Shown here: one piece after another, positions 1 through 6,443 of the stretch
Position numbering within the stretch: position 1 is the stretch's first letter
How the letters are laid out: the number at the start of each line of letters is the position of its first letter
Origin: Alphaproteobacteria bacterium
Lineage (GTDB): Bacteria; Pseudomonadota; Alphaproteobacteria; Sphingomonadales; Sphingomonadaceae
NCBI GenBank assembly: GCA_005882415.1
Contig: VBAE01000183.1
Span: forward strand, 1 to 10,247
Direction of reading: 5' to 3'
Length of the DNA: 10,247 bases
Notes under the pieces: model-generated
Told to the model about the DNA's origin: nothing
The model's database searches: none
What the model saw: only the letters and a program-made list of their open reading frames with translations
Made by a program: the position numbers and the translations under genes

Positions 1-302
1 GTCAAGCCTCCGCGGGCGGGCCCCTTGCGCATCTTGTTCTGGAACTGCTCCCAGCCGAACTGGGTCATCACGCCTTCGACCCCGTCGACGCCGCCGACGT
101 CGATGCCCGCGTCGCGCATCATCAGCTGTTCGAAGGCCAGGCGGACGCGGTCGTCGCTCCATTCCGGCTTGTAGGTTGGCGCCGCGGTGGCGATGACCTT
201 GCGGGCGGCGTCCTTCGAATTCTTGCCGTAATCGCCGTCGATCTTGTCAGTATAGACGCCCTTGGCGGCGAGAGCGCGCTGAATCGATTCCACATCTATC
301 AC
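1..302 (-). CDS. Peptidoglycan-binding-like protein, N-terminal part (cut by window start)
   Basis: The gene reads leftward off the window, so only about 100 N-terminal residues are visible. The start is a GTG at 302-300, chosen because GGGGGAG lies at a normal ribosome-binding distance upstream. Residues 5-31 resemble a peptidoglycan_binding_1 repeat, with an IQRALAAKG helix followed by KIDGDYGKNS. A second, weaker unit follows at about residues 58-95, with VRLAFEQLMMRDAGI, GGVDGVEGVMT and FQNKMRKG, the same 'xDGxxGxxT' turn. There is no signal peptide or membrane segment in the visible part. Peptidoglycan-binding modules of this kind usually sit beside a lytic enzyme domain such as a muramidase, amidase or peptidase, but none is visible, so the catalytic activity is unknown. 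The XRE gene lies 86 bases upstream on the same strand. I could not place a convincing promoter in that gap. Confidence 0.72.
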   Translation of the reverse strand, partial: MIDVESIQRALAAKGVYTDKIDGDYGKNSKDAARKVIATAAPTYKPEWSDDRVRLAFEQLMMRDAGIDVGGVDGVEGVMTQFGWEQFQNKMRKGPARGGL

Positions 303-388
303 TGGACTTCTCCCCCAAAGCCGAGTCGAGACGGAAAGCTTACTAAAGCACAATTTGCCTTCGTTACGGGTCCAGATCAAGCCTGCTG

Positions 389-952
389 CTAGAGGGGCCT
401 GATCAAGCGGACCGCCATGCCCAGCCAGGGCGGATCGGCGAGGACGAGCTGGCGCTGGCCGGTGCCCAGGGGGAGGACGTGGAGCTTGCCTTCCTCGCGG
501 TTGATCAGCCGGCCGAACAGGTAGCGGCCGGCGGGGCGGGGGAGGAGGACGTCGCGGTTCATCGCCTGGCCGAAATCGGACGGAGCAAGGCGCCTCAGCC
601 AGACGTCGTCGCCGGCGCGATAGTCGCCGATTCCGCCGACGACACTGATCGCTACCGTGCCTGCCTCCGGCTGCGGCGGCAGCGCCACCCCTTCGCGGCG
701 GGGGGCGTGGGCGCCGTCATTGTCGAGCAGGGCCGCGACCGGGATGTCCTCGCGCTCGGGAAGCTGGACGAGGTCCGAGGCTTCCACGTTCAGGGCCTTG
801 GCGATGCGGTTCAGCCAGCCGACCGAGACGGTGCGGGTGCCGGTCTCGAGCCGGCCGATGGTCTGCGGCGTGGTCGGAGGCACGCAGCGGTCGGCGACGT
901 CCTGAAGAGTCATCTTGCGCGCCCGGCGCACCTCTCTGATCCGCGTGATCAT
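389..952 (-). CDS. XRE-family transcriptional regulator with S24/LexA-like C-terminal region
   Basis: This 187-residue protein should be a DNA-binding regulator. Residues 3-63 form a Cro/CI-type helix-turn-helix: RARKMTLQDVADR, then TPQTIGRLETGTR as the recognition-helix region, then WLNRIAKALNVEASDLVQLP. A linker (about 64-96) leads to a beta-rich C-terminal region (97-187) laid out like the S24/LexA dimerisation fold (AISVVGGIGDYRAGDDVW, then DVLLPRPAGRYLFGRLI). I see no Ser-Lys catalytic pair, so self-cleavage is unlikely. The C-terminal assignment is weaker than the helix-turn-helix. The ATG at 952 is supported by GAGGAGG five bases upstream. The gene is divergent from the DUF6456 gene across 90 bases, so it could control that gene and itself, though I could not recognise an operator. 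Confidence 0.9.
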   Translation of the reverse strand: MITRIREVRRARKMTLQDVADRCVPPTTPQTIGRLETGTRTVSVGWLNRIAKALNVEASDLVQLPEREDIPVAALLDNDGAHAPRREGVALPPQPEAGTVAISVVGGIGDYRAGDDVWLRRLAPSDFGQAMNRDVLLPRPAGRYLFGRLINREEGKLHVLPLGTGQRQLVLADPPWLGMAVRLIRPL

Positions 953-1042
953 GGCAGCCTCCTCGAACCCCAGCGGTTATTTCACTTTCCTACACCCTCG
1001 CCCGAATGGCAAGATGCTTGTTCGCGATTCGGGAGACGGGCG

Positions 1043-1561
1043 ATGGCGGTGCGCAAGGCGATGAGGAAGAAGGACAATCGGCTGCTGGCGGAGCGGCCGC
1101 TGCCGCGGGACGGGCGGGAACGGGGCCATTCGAGCGGCGTGCGGGGGGCGATTCCGGCGCGATCGGTGACGGTGAACCTCGGCGAGTCGCCGCTCGGCTG
1201 GCTTCGGGCGCGGGGGCTGGTTAGCGACCGCCAGTTCGCCGCCGGGGAGCAGATCCGGAGCGACTGGGAGAAAGCGGGGATGGGACCTTCGGTGACGATG
1301 CGTTGGGACGCGGCGCCGCCGGAGAAGGGGGTGCGGCATTTAGACGCGCGGCCCGGGCCGGGATCGGTGCTGGCCAAGCGGCGGTTCGATACTGCGCTTG
1401 CTGCCGTCGGGCCGGGGCTGGGCGACATCGTCTGGCGGACCGTGTGCGCCGGCGAAGGCATGCGCGATGCGGAGACCGCTTTGGGCTGGCCGGCGCGGGC
1501 GGGGCGGCTGGTGCTGCTGATGGCGCTGGATCGGCTGGCGGACCATTACCGGCTGAGGTGA
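1043..1561 (+). CDS. DUF6456 domain-containing protein
   Basis: This 172-residue protein has a basic, probably disordered N-terminus (residues 1-40) and a C-terminal domain that I recognise as DUF6456, a family typical of Alphaproteobacteria. Family hallmarks are ESPLGWLRARGLVSDRQFAAG, then RSDWEKAGMGPSVTMRWD, then KRRFDTALAAVGPGL, and the ending GWPARAGRLVLLMALDRLADHYRL. The last block looks like a helix-turn-helix, so DNA binding is plausible, but the family's function is not established. The ATG at 1043 follows GGGAGA by six bases. The reading frame stays open far upstream, but that part overlaps the divergent XRE gene and carries no family sequence. An internal ATG at 1061 is possible but has a poorer ribosome-binding site. 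The gene ends 53 bases before a long inverted repeat. Confidence 0.88.
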   Translation: MAVRKAMRKKDNRLLAERPLPRDGRERGHSSGVRGAIPARSVTVNLGESPLGWLRARGLVSDRQFAAGEQIRSDWEKAGMGPSVTMRWDAAPPEKGVRHLDARPGPGSVLAKRRFDTALAAVGPGLGDIVWRTVCAGEGMRDAETALGWPARAGRLVLLMALDRLADHYRLR

Positions 1562-1613
1562 GGGGGACTTTGCGCGGTTTGAATTGTCTGGAGCGGGATC
1601 GCCTTTCACTGGT

Positions 1614-1698
1614 CGTCATTGCGAGGAGCGAAGCGACGCGGCAATCCAGTGCGGCCTCCGAGTCAGCACTGGATTGCTTCGCTTCGCTCGCAATGACG
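1614..1698. repeat. Long imperfect inverted repeat between convergent genes
   Basis: The outer arms are perfect: CGTCATTGCGAG at 1614-1625 and its complement ending at 1698. The inner arms are also perfect, with GCAATCCAGTGC at 1641-1652 matched by GCACTGGATTGC at 1666-1677. The middle of the left arm carries about six extra bases (GGAGCGAAGCGACGCG against CGAAGCGAAG). A 13-base loop joins the arms. From memory, CGTCATTGCGAG...CAATCCAG is a widespread dispersed intergenic repeat in bacteria. The element fills most of the gap between the DUF6456 gene and the M28 gene, whose 3' ends face each other. It could serve as a bidirectional terminator, though there is no T-run. Confidence 0.82.
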
Positions 1699-1723
1699 GT
1701 TGAATCAACCTGAGGCGAGTTGC

Positions 1724-2758
1724 TCAGCGCGGCTCGGCCCAGTCGAGGAGAAGGCGCTCCAAGGCTAGGGTGACGCGGGCGAGGCGGTCGTAATCGAGCT
1801 TTTCGGGCGTGTCCTGGACCGTGTGGTAATATGGGTAGCGGAACGGGGCCGTGTCGGTGACCATCAGCGCTGGAATGCCTTGCGCGGCGAAGGAGCGGTG
1901 ATCGGACCAGTCGATTCCGGAGAGGAAGCCGGGGGCGGTGCCGCCGGCGCTCGGGAAGGCGGCGTGGGCGCGGAAGTCGGCGATCGTCTTGCGCAGGAAG
2001 GAGCGGGAGCCGGGGGTGGCGACGAAGGCGATGAAGTCGCCGCGCGACGGGTAGAGGAGGCCGAGCGGCGGCGGGTAGTGCTGGCTGCCTTCGGCGTCGT
2101 TGAAATAGCCGAGCGTCTCGAGCGAGATCATGCCTTCGACATTTTCGCCGGAGGCGGCGAGGCGGCGGGCGTGCACGGCGCTGCCCATCCGGTCGGTGGC
2201 GAAGAAGGGCGGCTCCTCGTTGACGAAGAAGACGAAGCGGAGGCGGAGCGCCGAGCGGTGGCGCAGGGGCGCGAGGCCGCGGGCGAGCTCCAGGAGGGCG
2301 GCGACGCCGCTGGCATTGTCGTTGGCTCCCGGGGCTAGGGAGGCGCTGTCGTAATGGGCGCCGACGACGAGGGTCGCGGCGGCGGGCACGGCGGGTTCGA
2401 CGACGATTTCGATGTTGCGGACGGGGGCGCCGCCGGCCTGGTCGAAGTTCTGGGTGAGGATGGGATAGCCGAGGGAGGCGAGCCGTGCCTCGATGGTTCG
2501 GGCGGCGCGATCGAGCGCTTCGGGATGGGCGACATTGTGGGGCTCGGAGGCGAGCGCGGCGACGTCGTGGCGGAGCTGGGACGCCAGGGCGGTCTCGGCT
2601 TTGCTGAGGGGCGGGAGCGGGCCGGCGAAGGAGCGGCCGGGGACGCTGGTCAGCCAGAGCGTCAGGGCGGTCGGGAGGCCGAGCAGGACGAGGAGGATGG
2701 CGGCGAGGATCGCGAGGCGGAGGCACCGCGACGTGCCGGTGTAACCCTGCTCCTCCAT
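1724..2758 (-). CDS. M28-family zinc metallopeptidase, membrane-anchored or exported
   Basis: This 344-residue protein belongs to the M28 aminopeptidase/carboxypeptidase family, whose members use two zinc ions to remove residues from peptide ends. An N-terminal hydrophobic segment (residues about 13-37) should act as an uncleaved anchor or signal, placing the catalytic domain in the periplasm. The M28 motifs occur in order: GAHYDS with His135, GANDNASG with Asp147, NEEPP with Glu181-Glu182, LETLGY with Glu214, DWSDH at 283-287, and YHTVQDTPEK with His312. All expected metal and catalytic ligands therefore appear to be present. The ATG at 2758 is preceded by a GGGGG run eight bases upstream. 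The substrate cannot be told from sequence. The gene is divergent from the GST gene across 89 bases and convergent with the DUF6456 gene. Confidence 0.95.
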   Translation of the reverse strand: MEEQGYTGTSRCLRLAILAAILLVLLGLPTALTLWLTSVPGRSFAGPLPPLSKAETALASQLRHDVAALASEPHNVAHPEALDRAARTIEARLASLGYPILTQNFDQAGGAPVRNIEIVVEPAVPAAATLVVGAHYDSASLAPGANDNASGVAALLELARGLAPLRHRSALRLRFVFFVNEEPPFFATDRMGSAVHARRLAASGENVEGMISLETLGYFNDAEGSQHYPPPLGLLYPSRGDFIAFVATPGSRSFLRKTIADFRAHAAFPSAGGTAPGFLSGIDWSDHRSFAAQGIPALMVTDTAPFRYPYYHTVQDTPEKLDYDRLARVTLALERLLLDWAEPR

Positions 2759-2847
2759 GCTCAGCGCCCCCTTGGGACGAGGCGGTATCAGCTTGACTGG
2801 GGGGCGGCAATTGCGTCTGCTTCAGAGGCAAAAGCGGGAGTGGAAAG

Positions 2848-3474
2848 ATGATCGTCTACGGCTCTTCGATGTCGCCGTTCGTGCGCAAGGTGCTGGCTTT
2901 CGGAGCGGAGAAGGGGATCGAGCTGGAGAGCCGCCCGCTCGGGCTCGGGTCGAACGATCCGGAGTTTGTGGAGGCGAGCCCGTTCCGCAAGATTCCGGGC
3001 TTTCGCGACGGGGATTTCGCGATCTGCGATTCCTCGGCGATCGTCCATTATCTGGAGGCGGTGAAGCCGGAGCCGGCGCTGATCCCGGCGGAGGCAAGGG
3101 CGCGGGCGCGGACGATCTGGTACGAGGAATTCGCCGACACGATCCTGATGGCGTGCGGCGCGAAGATGTTCTTCAACCGGGTGGTTGCGCCGCGCTTCCT
3201 CGGGCGGCCGGGGGATCTGGAGGTGGCGGACAAAGCCGAGGCCGAGGAGCTGCCGCCACTGCTTGACTGGCTGGAGAAGCAGGTGCCCGAGAGCGGCTTC
3301 CTGGTCGAGGACCGGCTGACTTTGGCCGACATCGCGGTGGCGAGCCCGTTCGCCAATCTGGGGCATATGGACGTGCTGGTCTGCGGGGAGCGTTATCCGC
3401 GGGTAACGGGAGCGGGCGTTCCTGCAGAAGGCGGCCTGATCCCCCCGTTCAGCGCAGCGGCCAGGTGGCGATGA
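2848..3474 (+). CDS. Glutathione S-transferase family protein with abnormal C-terminus
   Basis: The frame gives 208 residues. The N-terminal thioredoxin-like domain (1-75) has the active-site stretch YGSSMSPFVRKV (Ser9 or a neighbouring serine as the likely catalytic residue), the cis-proline at KIPGF (Pro50) and the glutathione-contacting DSSAI motif (61-65). The all-helical domain (about 85-185) includes DRLTLADIAVASPF with the N-capping Asp161. It should conjugate or reduce with glutathione in the cytoplasm; the substrate is unknown. The ATG at 2848 follows GGGAG by seven bases. After YPRV (residue 186) the tail stops looking like a GST and runs into the SLC13 gene on the other strand, overlapping it by 26 bases. 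The frame one base further reads RERAFLQKAA and stops at 3439, which looks like the authentic family ending. I infer a small deletion plus frameshift near 3405. The protein may still fold. Confidence 0.85.
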   Translation: MIVYGSSMSPFVRKVLAFGAEKGIELESRPLGLGSNDPEFVEASPFRKIPGFRDGDFAICDSSAIVHYLEAVKPEPALIPAEARARARTIWYEEFADTILMACGAKMFFNRVVAPRFLGRPGDLEVADKAEAEELPPLLDWLEKQVPESGFLVEDRLTLADIAVASPFANLGHMDVLVCGERYPRVTGAGVPAEGGLIPPFSAAARWR

Positions 3475-5157
3475 TCAGGGGGACTCCGACCAGGACGACG
3501 ATCAGCGAGAGCGGGGCGCCGAGGCGGGCATAGTCGCTGAAGCGGTAGCCGCCGGGGCCCATCACCAGCGTGTTGCACTGGTGGCCGATGGGGGTGAGGA
3601 AATCCGAGCCGGCGCCGACCGCGACCGCCATCAGGAACGCCTCGGGGCGATAGCCGAGCTGGGTGGCGAAGACAGTGGCGATCGGCGCCATGACCAGCAC
3701 CGTCGCCGCATTGTTGAGGAACGGGGTGACCGCCATCGCGGCGACCAGGATCAGGGCGACCGCGCCCCAGGGCGGGAGGATGGCGGCGGTCGAGGAGAGG
3801 AAGTGGGCGATGAGCTCGGTGCCGCCGGTGGTGCGGATCGCGTCGGAGACGGGGATGAGGGCGCCGATCATGATCAGGATCGGCCAGTCGATCGAGCGGT
3901 AGACTTCGCGGGCCGGGAGGCCGCCGGTGAGGACGATGAGGGCAGCGGCGGCGAAGAAGGCGATGGCGACGGGGACGAGGCCGAGCGCGGTGAGCAGCAT
4001 CGCTCCGCCGAGGATGAGGAGCGGCAGGAAGCTGCTGCCGCGGTTGCCGAGGCGGAGCGTGCGCTCCGCGAGCGGCAGGCAGCCTAGGTCGCGGAGGCGC
4101 TCGGGCAGGGTCGAGAGCGGTCCTTGCAGGACGATGACGTCGCCGGGGCAGAGGACGATGTCGCGGAGGCGCTGGACGAGGCGCTTGCCCTGGCGCGAGA
4201 CGGCGAGGAGGTTGACCCCGTGGCGGTCGTGGAGGGCCATGCGGCCCGCGGCCGAGCCGACCAGGAGGGACTGGGCGCCGACCACTGCTTCGATCACGCC
4301 GATGTTCGTCGCTGATCCGTCGGCGGCGGCGCTTCGGTGCTGGCCCTCGAGCTGAAGGCCGGCGGCGGCGATGGCGCGTTCCAGCGCTTCCGGTTCGCCT
4401 TCCAGGAGGAGGACGTCGCCGGCGTTGAGGCGCGCGTCGGGGAGGGGGATTGCGTAGCGTTCGCCGGTACGGTGGACTCCGGCGATCTCGACATCCCGGT
4501 GACGTAATCGGTGATGTCGAGCGCCTCGCCCAGCGTCGGCGCGGCCCGGCGGCTGGCCGGGAGGAGGCGATAGCCGAAGCGCAGGAACAGGAGGCCGGCG
4601 ACCGAGAGGCCGAGGCCGACGGGGGCGTAATCAAACATCTCGAACGGCCTCCCCGTCATCTCCTCGCGGACGCGGGAGACGATGATGTTGGGCGAGGTGC
4701 CGACGAGGGTGATGAGGCCGCCCAGAAGCGAGCCGAAGGACATCGGCATCAGGAAGCAGGAAGGGGAGGCGTTGGAGCGCTTCGCCATCTGGAAGGCGGC
4801 GGGCATCAGCATGGCGAGCGCGCCGATATTCTTCACCAGAGCGGAGAGATAGGTGACGGACGCGGTGATCAGCAGGAGCTGCGAGCCCATCGACGAGAGG
4901 CGGGCGGAGATGCGGGCGATCAAAGCCTCGATCAGGCCGGAGCGGGCGACGGCGGCGGAGACGATCAGCGCCGAGCCGACGATGATGACGATGTCGTCGG
5001 AGAAGCCCGAAAAGGCGCGCTTGGCGGGGACGATTCCGATCAGCACCGAGACGAGCAGGGCCAGGACCGCGACCATGTCGTAGCGGATCCTGTCCCAGAT
5101 GAAGAGCAGCATCATGCCGGCGAGGACGGCAAAGGCGAGCCCCTGGTCGAGCGTCAA
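3449..5157 (-). pseudogene. SLC13-family (DASS) permease with two RCK_C domains, frameshifted
   Basis: This is one transporter gene split into two frames. The 5' part starts with TTG at 5157 (GGGG eight bases upstream) and covers residues 1-220: several membrane segments, the ALVKNIGALAMLMP motif (106-119), VGTSPNIIVS (152-161), and the run into LDITDYVT. From 4495 to the stop at 3449 a different frame carries the rest, about 348 residues: GDVEIAGVHRTGERYAIP (first RCK_C), a second RCK_C, membrane segments, the TPFLNNAAT motif, and DFLTPIGHQCNTLVMGPGGY. The 5' frame itself runs on as nonsense to 4294. Joined, the parts give about 568 residues. From my memory of the family, roughly 20 residues between DYVT and DVEIAGV are missing. 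SLC13 proteins move anions such as sulfate or dicarboxylates with Na+ or H+ across the inner membrane; RCK_C domains are regulatory. Unless there is a sequencing error or recoding, full-length protein is not made. Confidence 0.85.
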
Positions 5158-5259
5158 GCTTATACCCCGCTTGTCGAAGGCCCTGACGCTACCCGGCCTG
5201 AGCGAGGAACGCGGCGGGCGGCAAATGGCTCAGGGGAAAGGGAAATATTCTGTTGGGGT

Positions 5260-5517
5260 TCAGTCGAGGAGGCTCATCGCGATCTTGGGGTCGATCCGGG
5301 CGGGTTCGACCTTGGCGAGGGTGGGGACCATTCGGTCGACCTGCTGGACCGTTTCGCTCGACGCTGGGGTCGTGGGGCGGACCGGCGCCTTGTCGAAGCT
5401 GGCGACGAGGCTGCGGACCTGGGCCGGATCGGGCTGCGGCTGAGGTGCGGGGGCGGCGTGGGCCGAGCAGCCGGCGAGGGCGGCGGCGGAGAGCAGGGCG
5501 GAGAGGATCTTGTTCAT
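5260..5517 (-). CDS. Small predicted lipoprotein, unknown function
   Basis: This 85-residue protein begins MNKILSALLSAAALAGCSA, a short lipoprotein signal peptide with the lipobox LAGC, so Cys17 should be lipidated and the mature protein anchored to a membrane facing the periplasm. The mature part is Pro- and Ala-rich (about 20-28), then mostly helical-looking and polar (VRSLVASFDKAP, then SSETVQQVDRMVPTLAKV). I do not recognise the family. The ATG at 5517 is preferred over an upstream in-frame TTG at 5544 because it begins exactly at the signal peptide, although the ribosome-binding site is weak. The gene is followed on the same strand, after 102 bases, by the broken SLC13 permease. That gap holds a 7-base inverted repeat, CCTGAGC at 5197-5203 and GCTCAGG at 5228-5234. 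The gene is divergent from the CAP gene. Confidence 0.72.
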   Translation of the reverse strand: MNKILSALLSAAALAGCSAHAAPAPQPQPDPAQVRSLVASFDKAPVRPTTPASSETVQQVDRMVPTLAKVEPARIDPKIAMSLLD

Positions 5518-5609
5518 CGATGCGCCCAACGCGCCGGGAGGCAAGCGGTGCCAAGGGTTTACGCGCCGCTCACCTTTTACGGAGAAGGTCCGGAAAGGTA
5601 GCCCGGGCG

Positions 5610-6155
5610 ATGGTGGCGGCTTCGGGTTGGGAGAGGCCGGTGGCGAACGTCTGGGCGATAAGGGTTGTTGCGCTGGCGCTGGCGGCGCCGTTCATCGTCG
5701 GGACGACCGGGCTTTCGACCAATCTGGATGCACGGCTGCTCGCCGCCCATAATCGCGAGCGCTCGGCGGCGGGGGTTCCGCCGCTTCAGTGGGACGATCA
5801 GCTTGCCGCCGACGCTGCTGGGTGGGCCGAGACTTTGGTCGAGACCAACCAGTTCGAGCATAGCGACGACGATGACGACGATCCTCAGGGCGAGAATCTG
5901 TGGCTCGGCACCAAGGCCTATTACCCGCCCGAGGCGATGGTCGGCATGTGGATCGAGGAGAAGAAGGATTTCCGCCCCGGCGCCTTCCCCGCGGTGAGCA
6001 GGACGGGCAATTATGAGGATGTCGGCCATTACACCCAGCTGATGTGGCGCGACACCGGCTCGGTCGGCTGCGCGGTCCGGACCGGCGAGGAATATGACAT
6101 CCTCGTCTGCCGGTATCGCCACGCCGGTAACGTCGAGGGAGAGCGGGTGTTTTAA
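5610..6155 (+). CDS. Secreted CAP-superfamily (SCP-like) protein
   Basis: This 181-residue protein has an N-terminal hydrophobic export signal (about residues 14-36) and one CAP (cysteine-rich secretory, antigen 5, PR-1) domain from about residue 37 to the end. Visible hallmarks are LLAAHNRERSAAGVPPLQWD (43-62) with His47, QFEHS (81-85) with His84, GENLW (94-98) with Glu95, the GHYTQLMW signature (139-146) with His140, and VCRYRHAGNVEGE near the end. These supply the histidine and acidic residues of the CAP cavity. Cys154 and Cys167 could form a disulfide. Bacterial CAP proteins are extracytoplasmic and their biochemical role is mostly unknown. A run of six Asp (86-91) directly follows the conserved FEHS. 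The start is uncertain: ATG at 5610 has only GGAAAGG about eleven bases away, whereas an in-frame GTG at 5640 has GGGAGAGG close by and would begin nearer the signal peptide. Confidence 0.9.
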   Translation: MVAASGWERPVANVWAIRVVALALAAPFIVGTTGLSTNLDARLLAAHNRERSAAGVPPLQWDDQLAADAAGWAETLVETNQFEHSDDDDDDPQGENLWLGTKAYYPPEAMVGMWIEEKKDFRPGAFPAVSRTGNYEDVGHYTQLMWRDTGSVGCAVRTGEEYDILVCRYRHAGNVEGERVF

Positions 6156-6162
6156 CCGCTGC

Positions 6163-6181
6163 GGCGCGAGCGATTCGCGCC
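6163..6181 (+). terminator. Hairpin just after the CAP gene, possible terminator
   Basis: A perfect 7-base stem, GGCGCGA paired with TCGCGCC around a five-base loop, starts eight bases after the CAP stop codon. No T-run follows. A second small hairpin (TAAGA, GCG, TCTTA at 6192-6204) lies shortly before GTTTT. Either could end the CAP transcript. Confidence 0.4.
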
Positions 6182-6211
6182 CGCGCTTCCGTAAGAGCGT
6201 CTTAGGGGCTG

Positions 6212-6239
6212 TTTTCGTACCTCGAAAATATTCTTTTCG
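6212..6239. repeat. Three alternating TTTTCG/CGAAAA half-sites at 11-base steps
   Basis: TTTTCG (6212-6217), CGAAAA (6223-6228) and TTTTCG (6234-6239) are separated by five bases each, so the centre can pair with either flank. A fourth TTTTCG lies at 6271-6276. The 11-base step is close to one helical turn, which suits a repressor or activator site. Mutually exclusive RNA hairpins are another reading. It is AT-rich against GC-rich surroundings. Confidence 0.4.
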
Positions 6240-6261
6240 TGCTGGTTCGTCCCGACTGAAG

Positions 6262-6320
6262 TCCAACGACTTTTCGCGCTGTGCGGCCTCTGCCGCGGGC
6301 TAGCGCCCAAAGTTGTTGGA
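6262..6320 (+). other. Long structured hairpin upstream of the portal gene
   Basis: The outer stem is 12 pairs, with TCCAACGACTTT (6262-6273) against AAAGTTGTTGGA (6309-6320) and a single G.T pair. After a two-by-two internal loop comes GCGCT (6276-6280) paired with AGCGC (6302-6306), then GCGGC (6283-6287) paired with GCCGC (6292-6296) around the loop CTCT. The odd pair would be an allowed G-U in a plus-strand RNA but a C-A mismatch in a minus-strand RNA, so if this acts as RNA the plus strand is more likely. It could be a terminator, a protein-binding site or a leader structure; no family is recognised. Confidence 0.5.
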
Positions 6321-6343
6321 GCTTCCAAACCGGTACAAAGCGC

Positions 6344-6372
6344 TTGACAGCGTCACGCTGCTATGGCACATT
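6344..6372 (+). promoter_or_regulatory. Candidate promoter for the capsid-gene block
   Basis: TTGACA at 6344-6349 is a consensus -35 box. With a 17-base spacer, CACATT at 6367-6372 would be the -10 box, which is a weak match. An 8-base palindrome, AAGCGCTT (6338-6345), overlaps the -35 box, and CAGCG/CGCTG (6348-6352 and 6356-6360) lies in the spacer, so a repressor could bind here. The portal ATG is about 70 bases downstream. The call rests mainly on the -35 box and position. Confidence 0.42.
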
Positions 6373-6443
6373 CTCCTCACGCTTCCGAATTGTAGCTGGC
6401 CGGTTGAGCCGCTGCGAACGGGAAGCGGTCCGGGGAGATTCAG

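Noticed and set aside
479..1042. Upstream in-frame extension of the DUF6456 gene (plus strand)
   Set aside because: It is antisense to the XRE gene, has no family similarity, and the ATG at 1043 has a good ribosome-binding site.
1221..2831. Open minus-strand frame of 536 codons across the M28 gene
   Set aside because: It is an Arg/Pro-rich shadow frame in GC-rich DNA; the M28 frame with all its metal-ligand motifs occupies the same strand region.
3393..4634. Open minus-strand frame of 413 codons over the SLC13 region
   Set aside because: Low-complexity Arg/Pro/Gly translation with no family sequence; the conserved transporter halves lie in the other two frames.
6344..6443. tRNA gene after the TTGACA box
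   Set aside because: The TTGACA context recalls stable-RNA promoters, but no cloverleaf or T-arm GTTCRA sequence follows.
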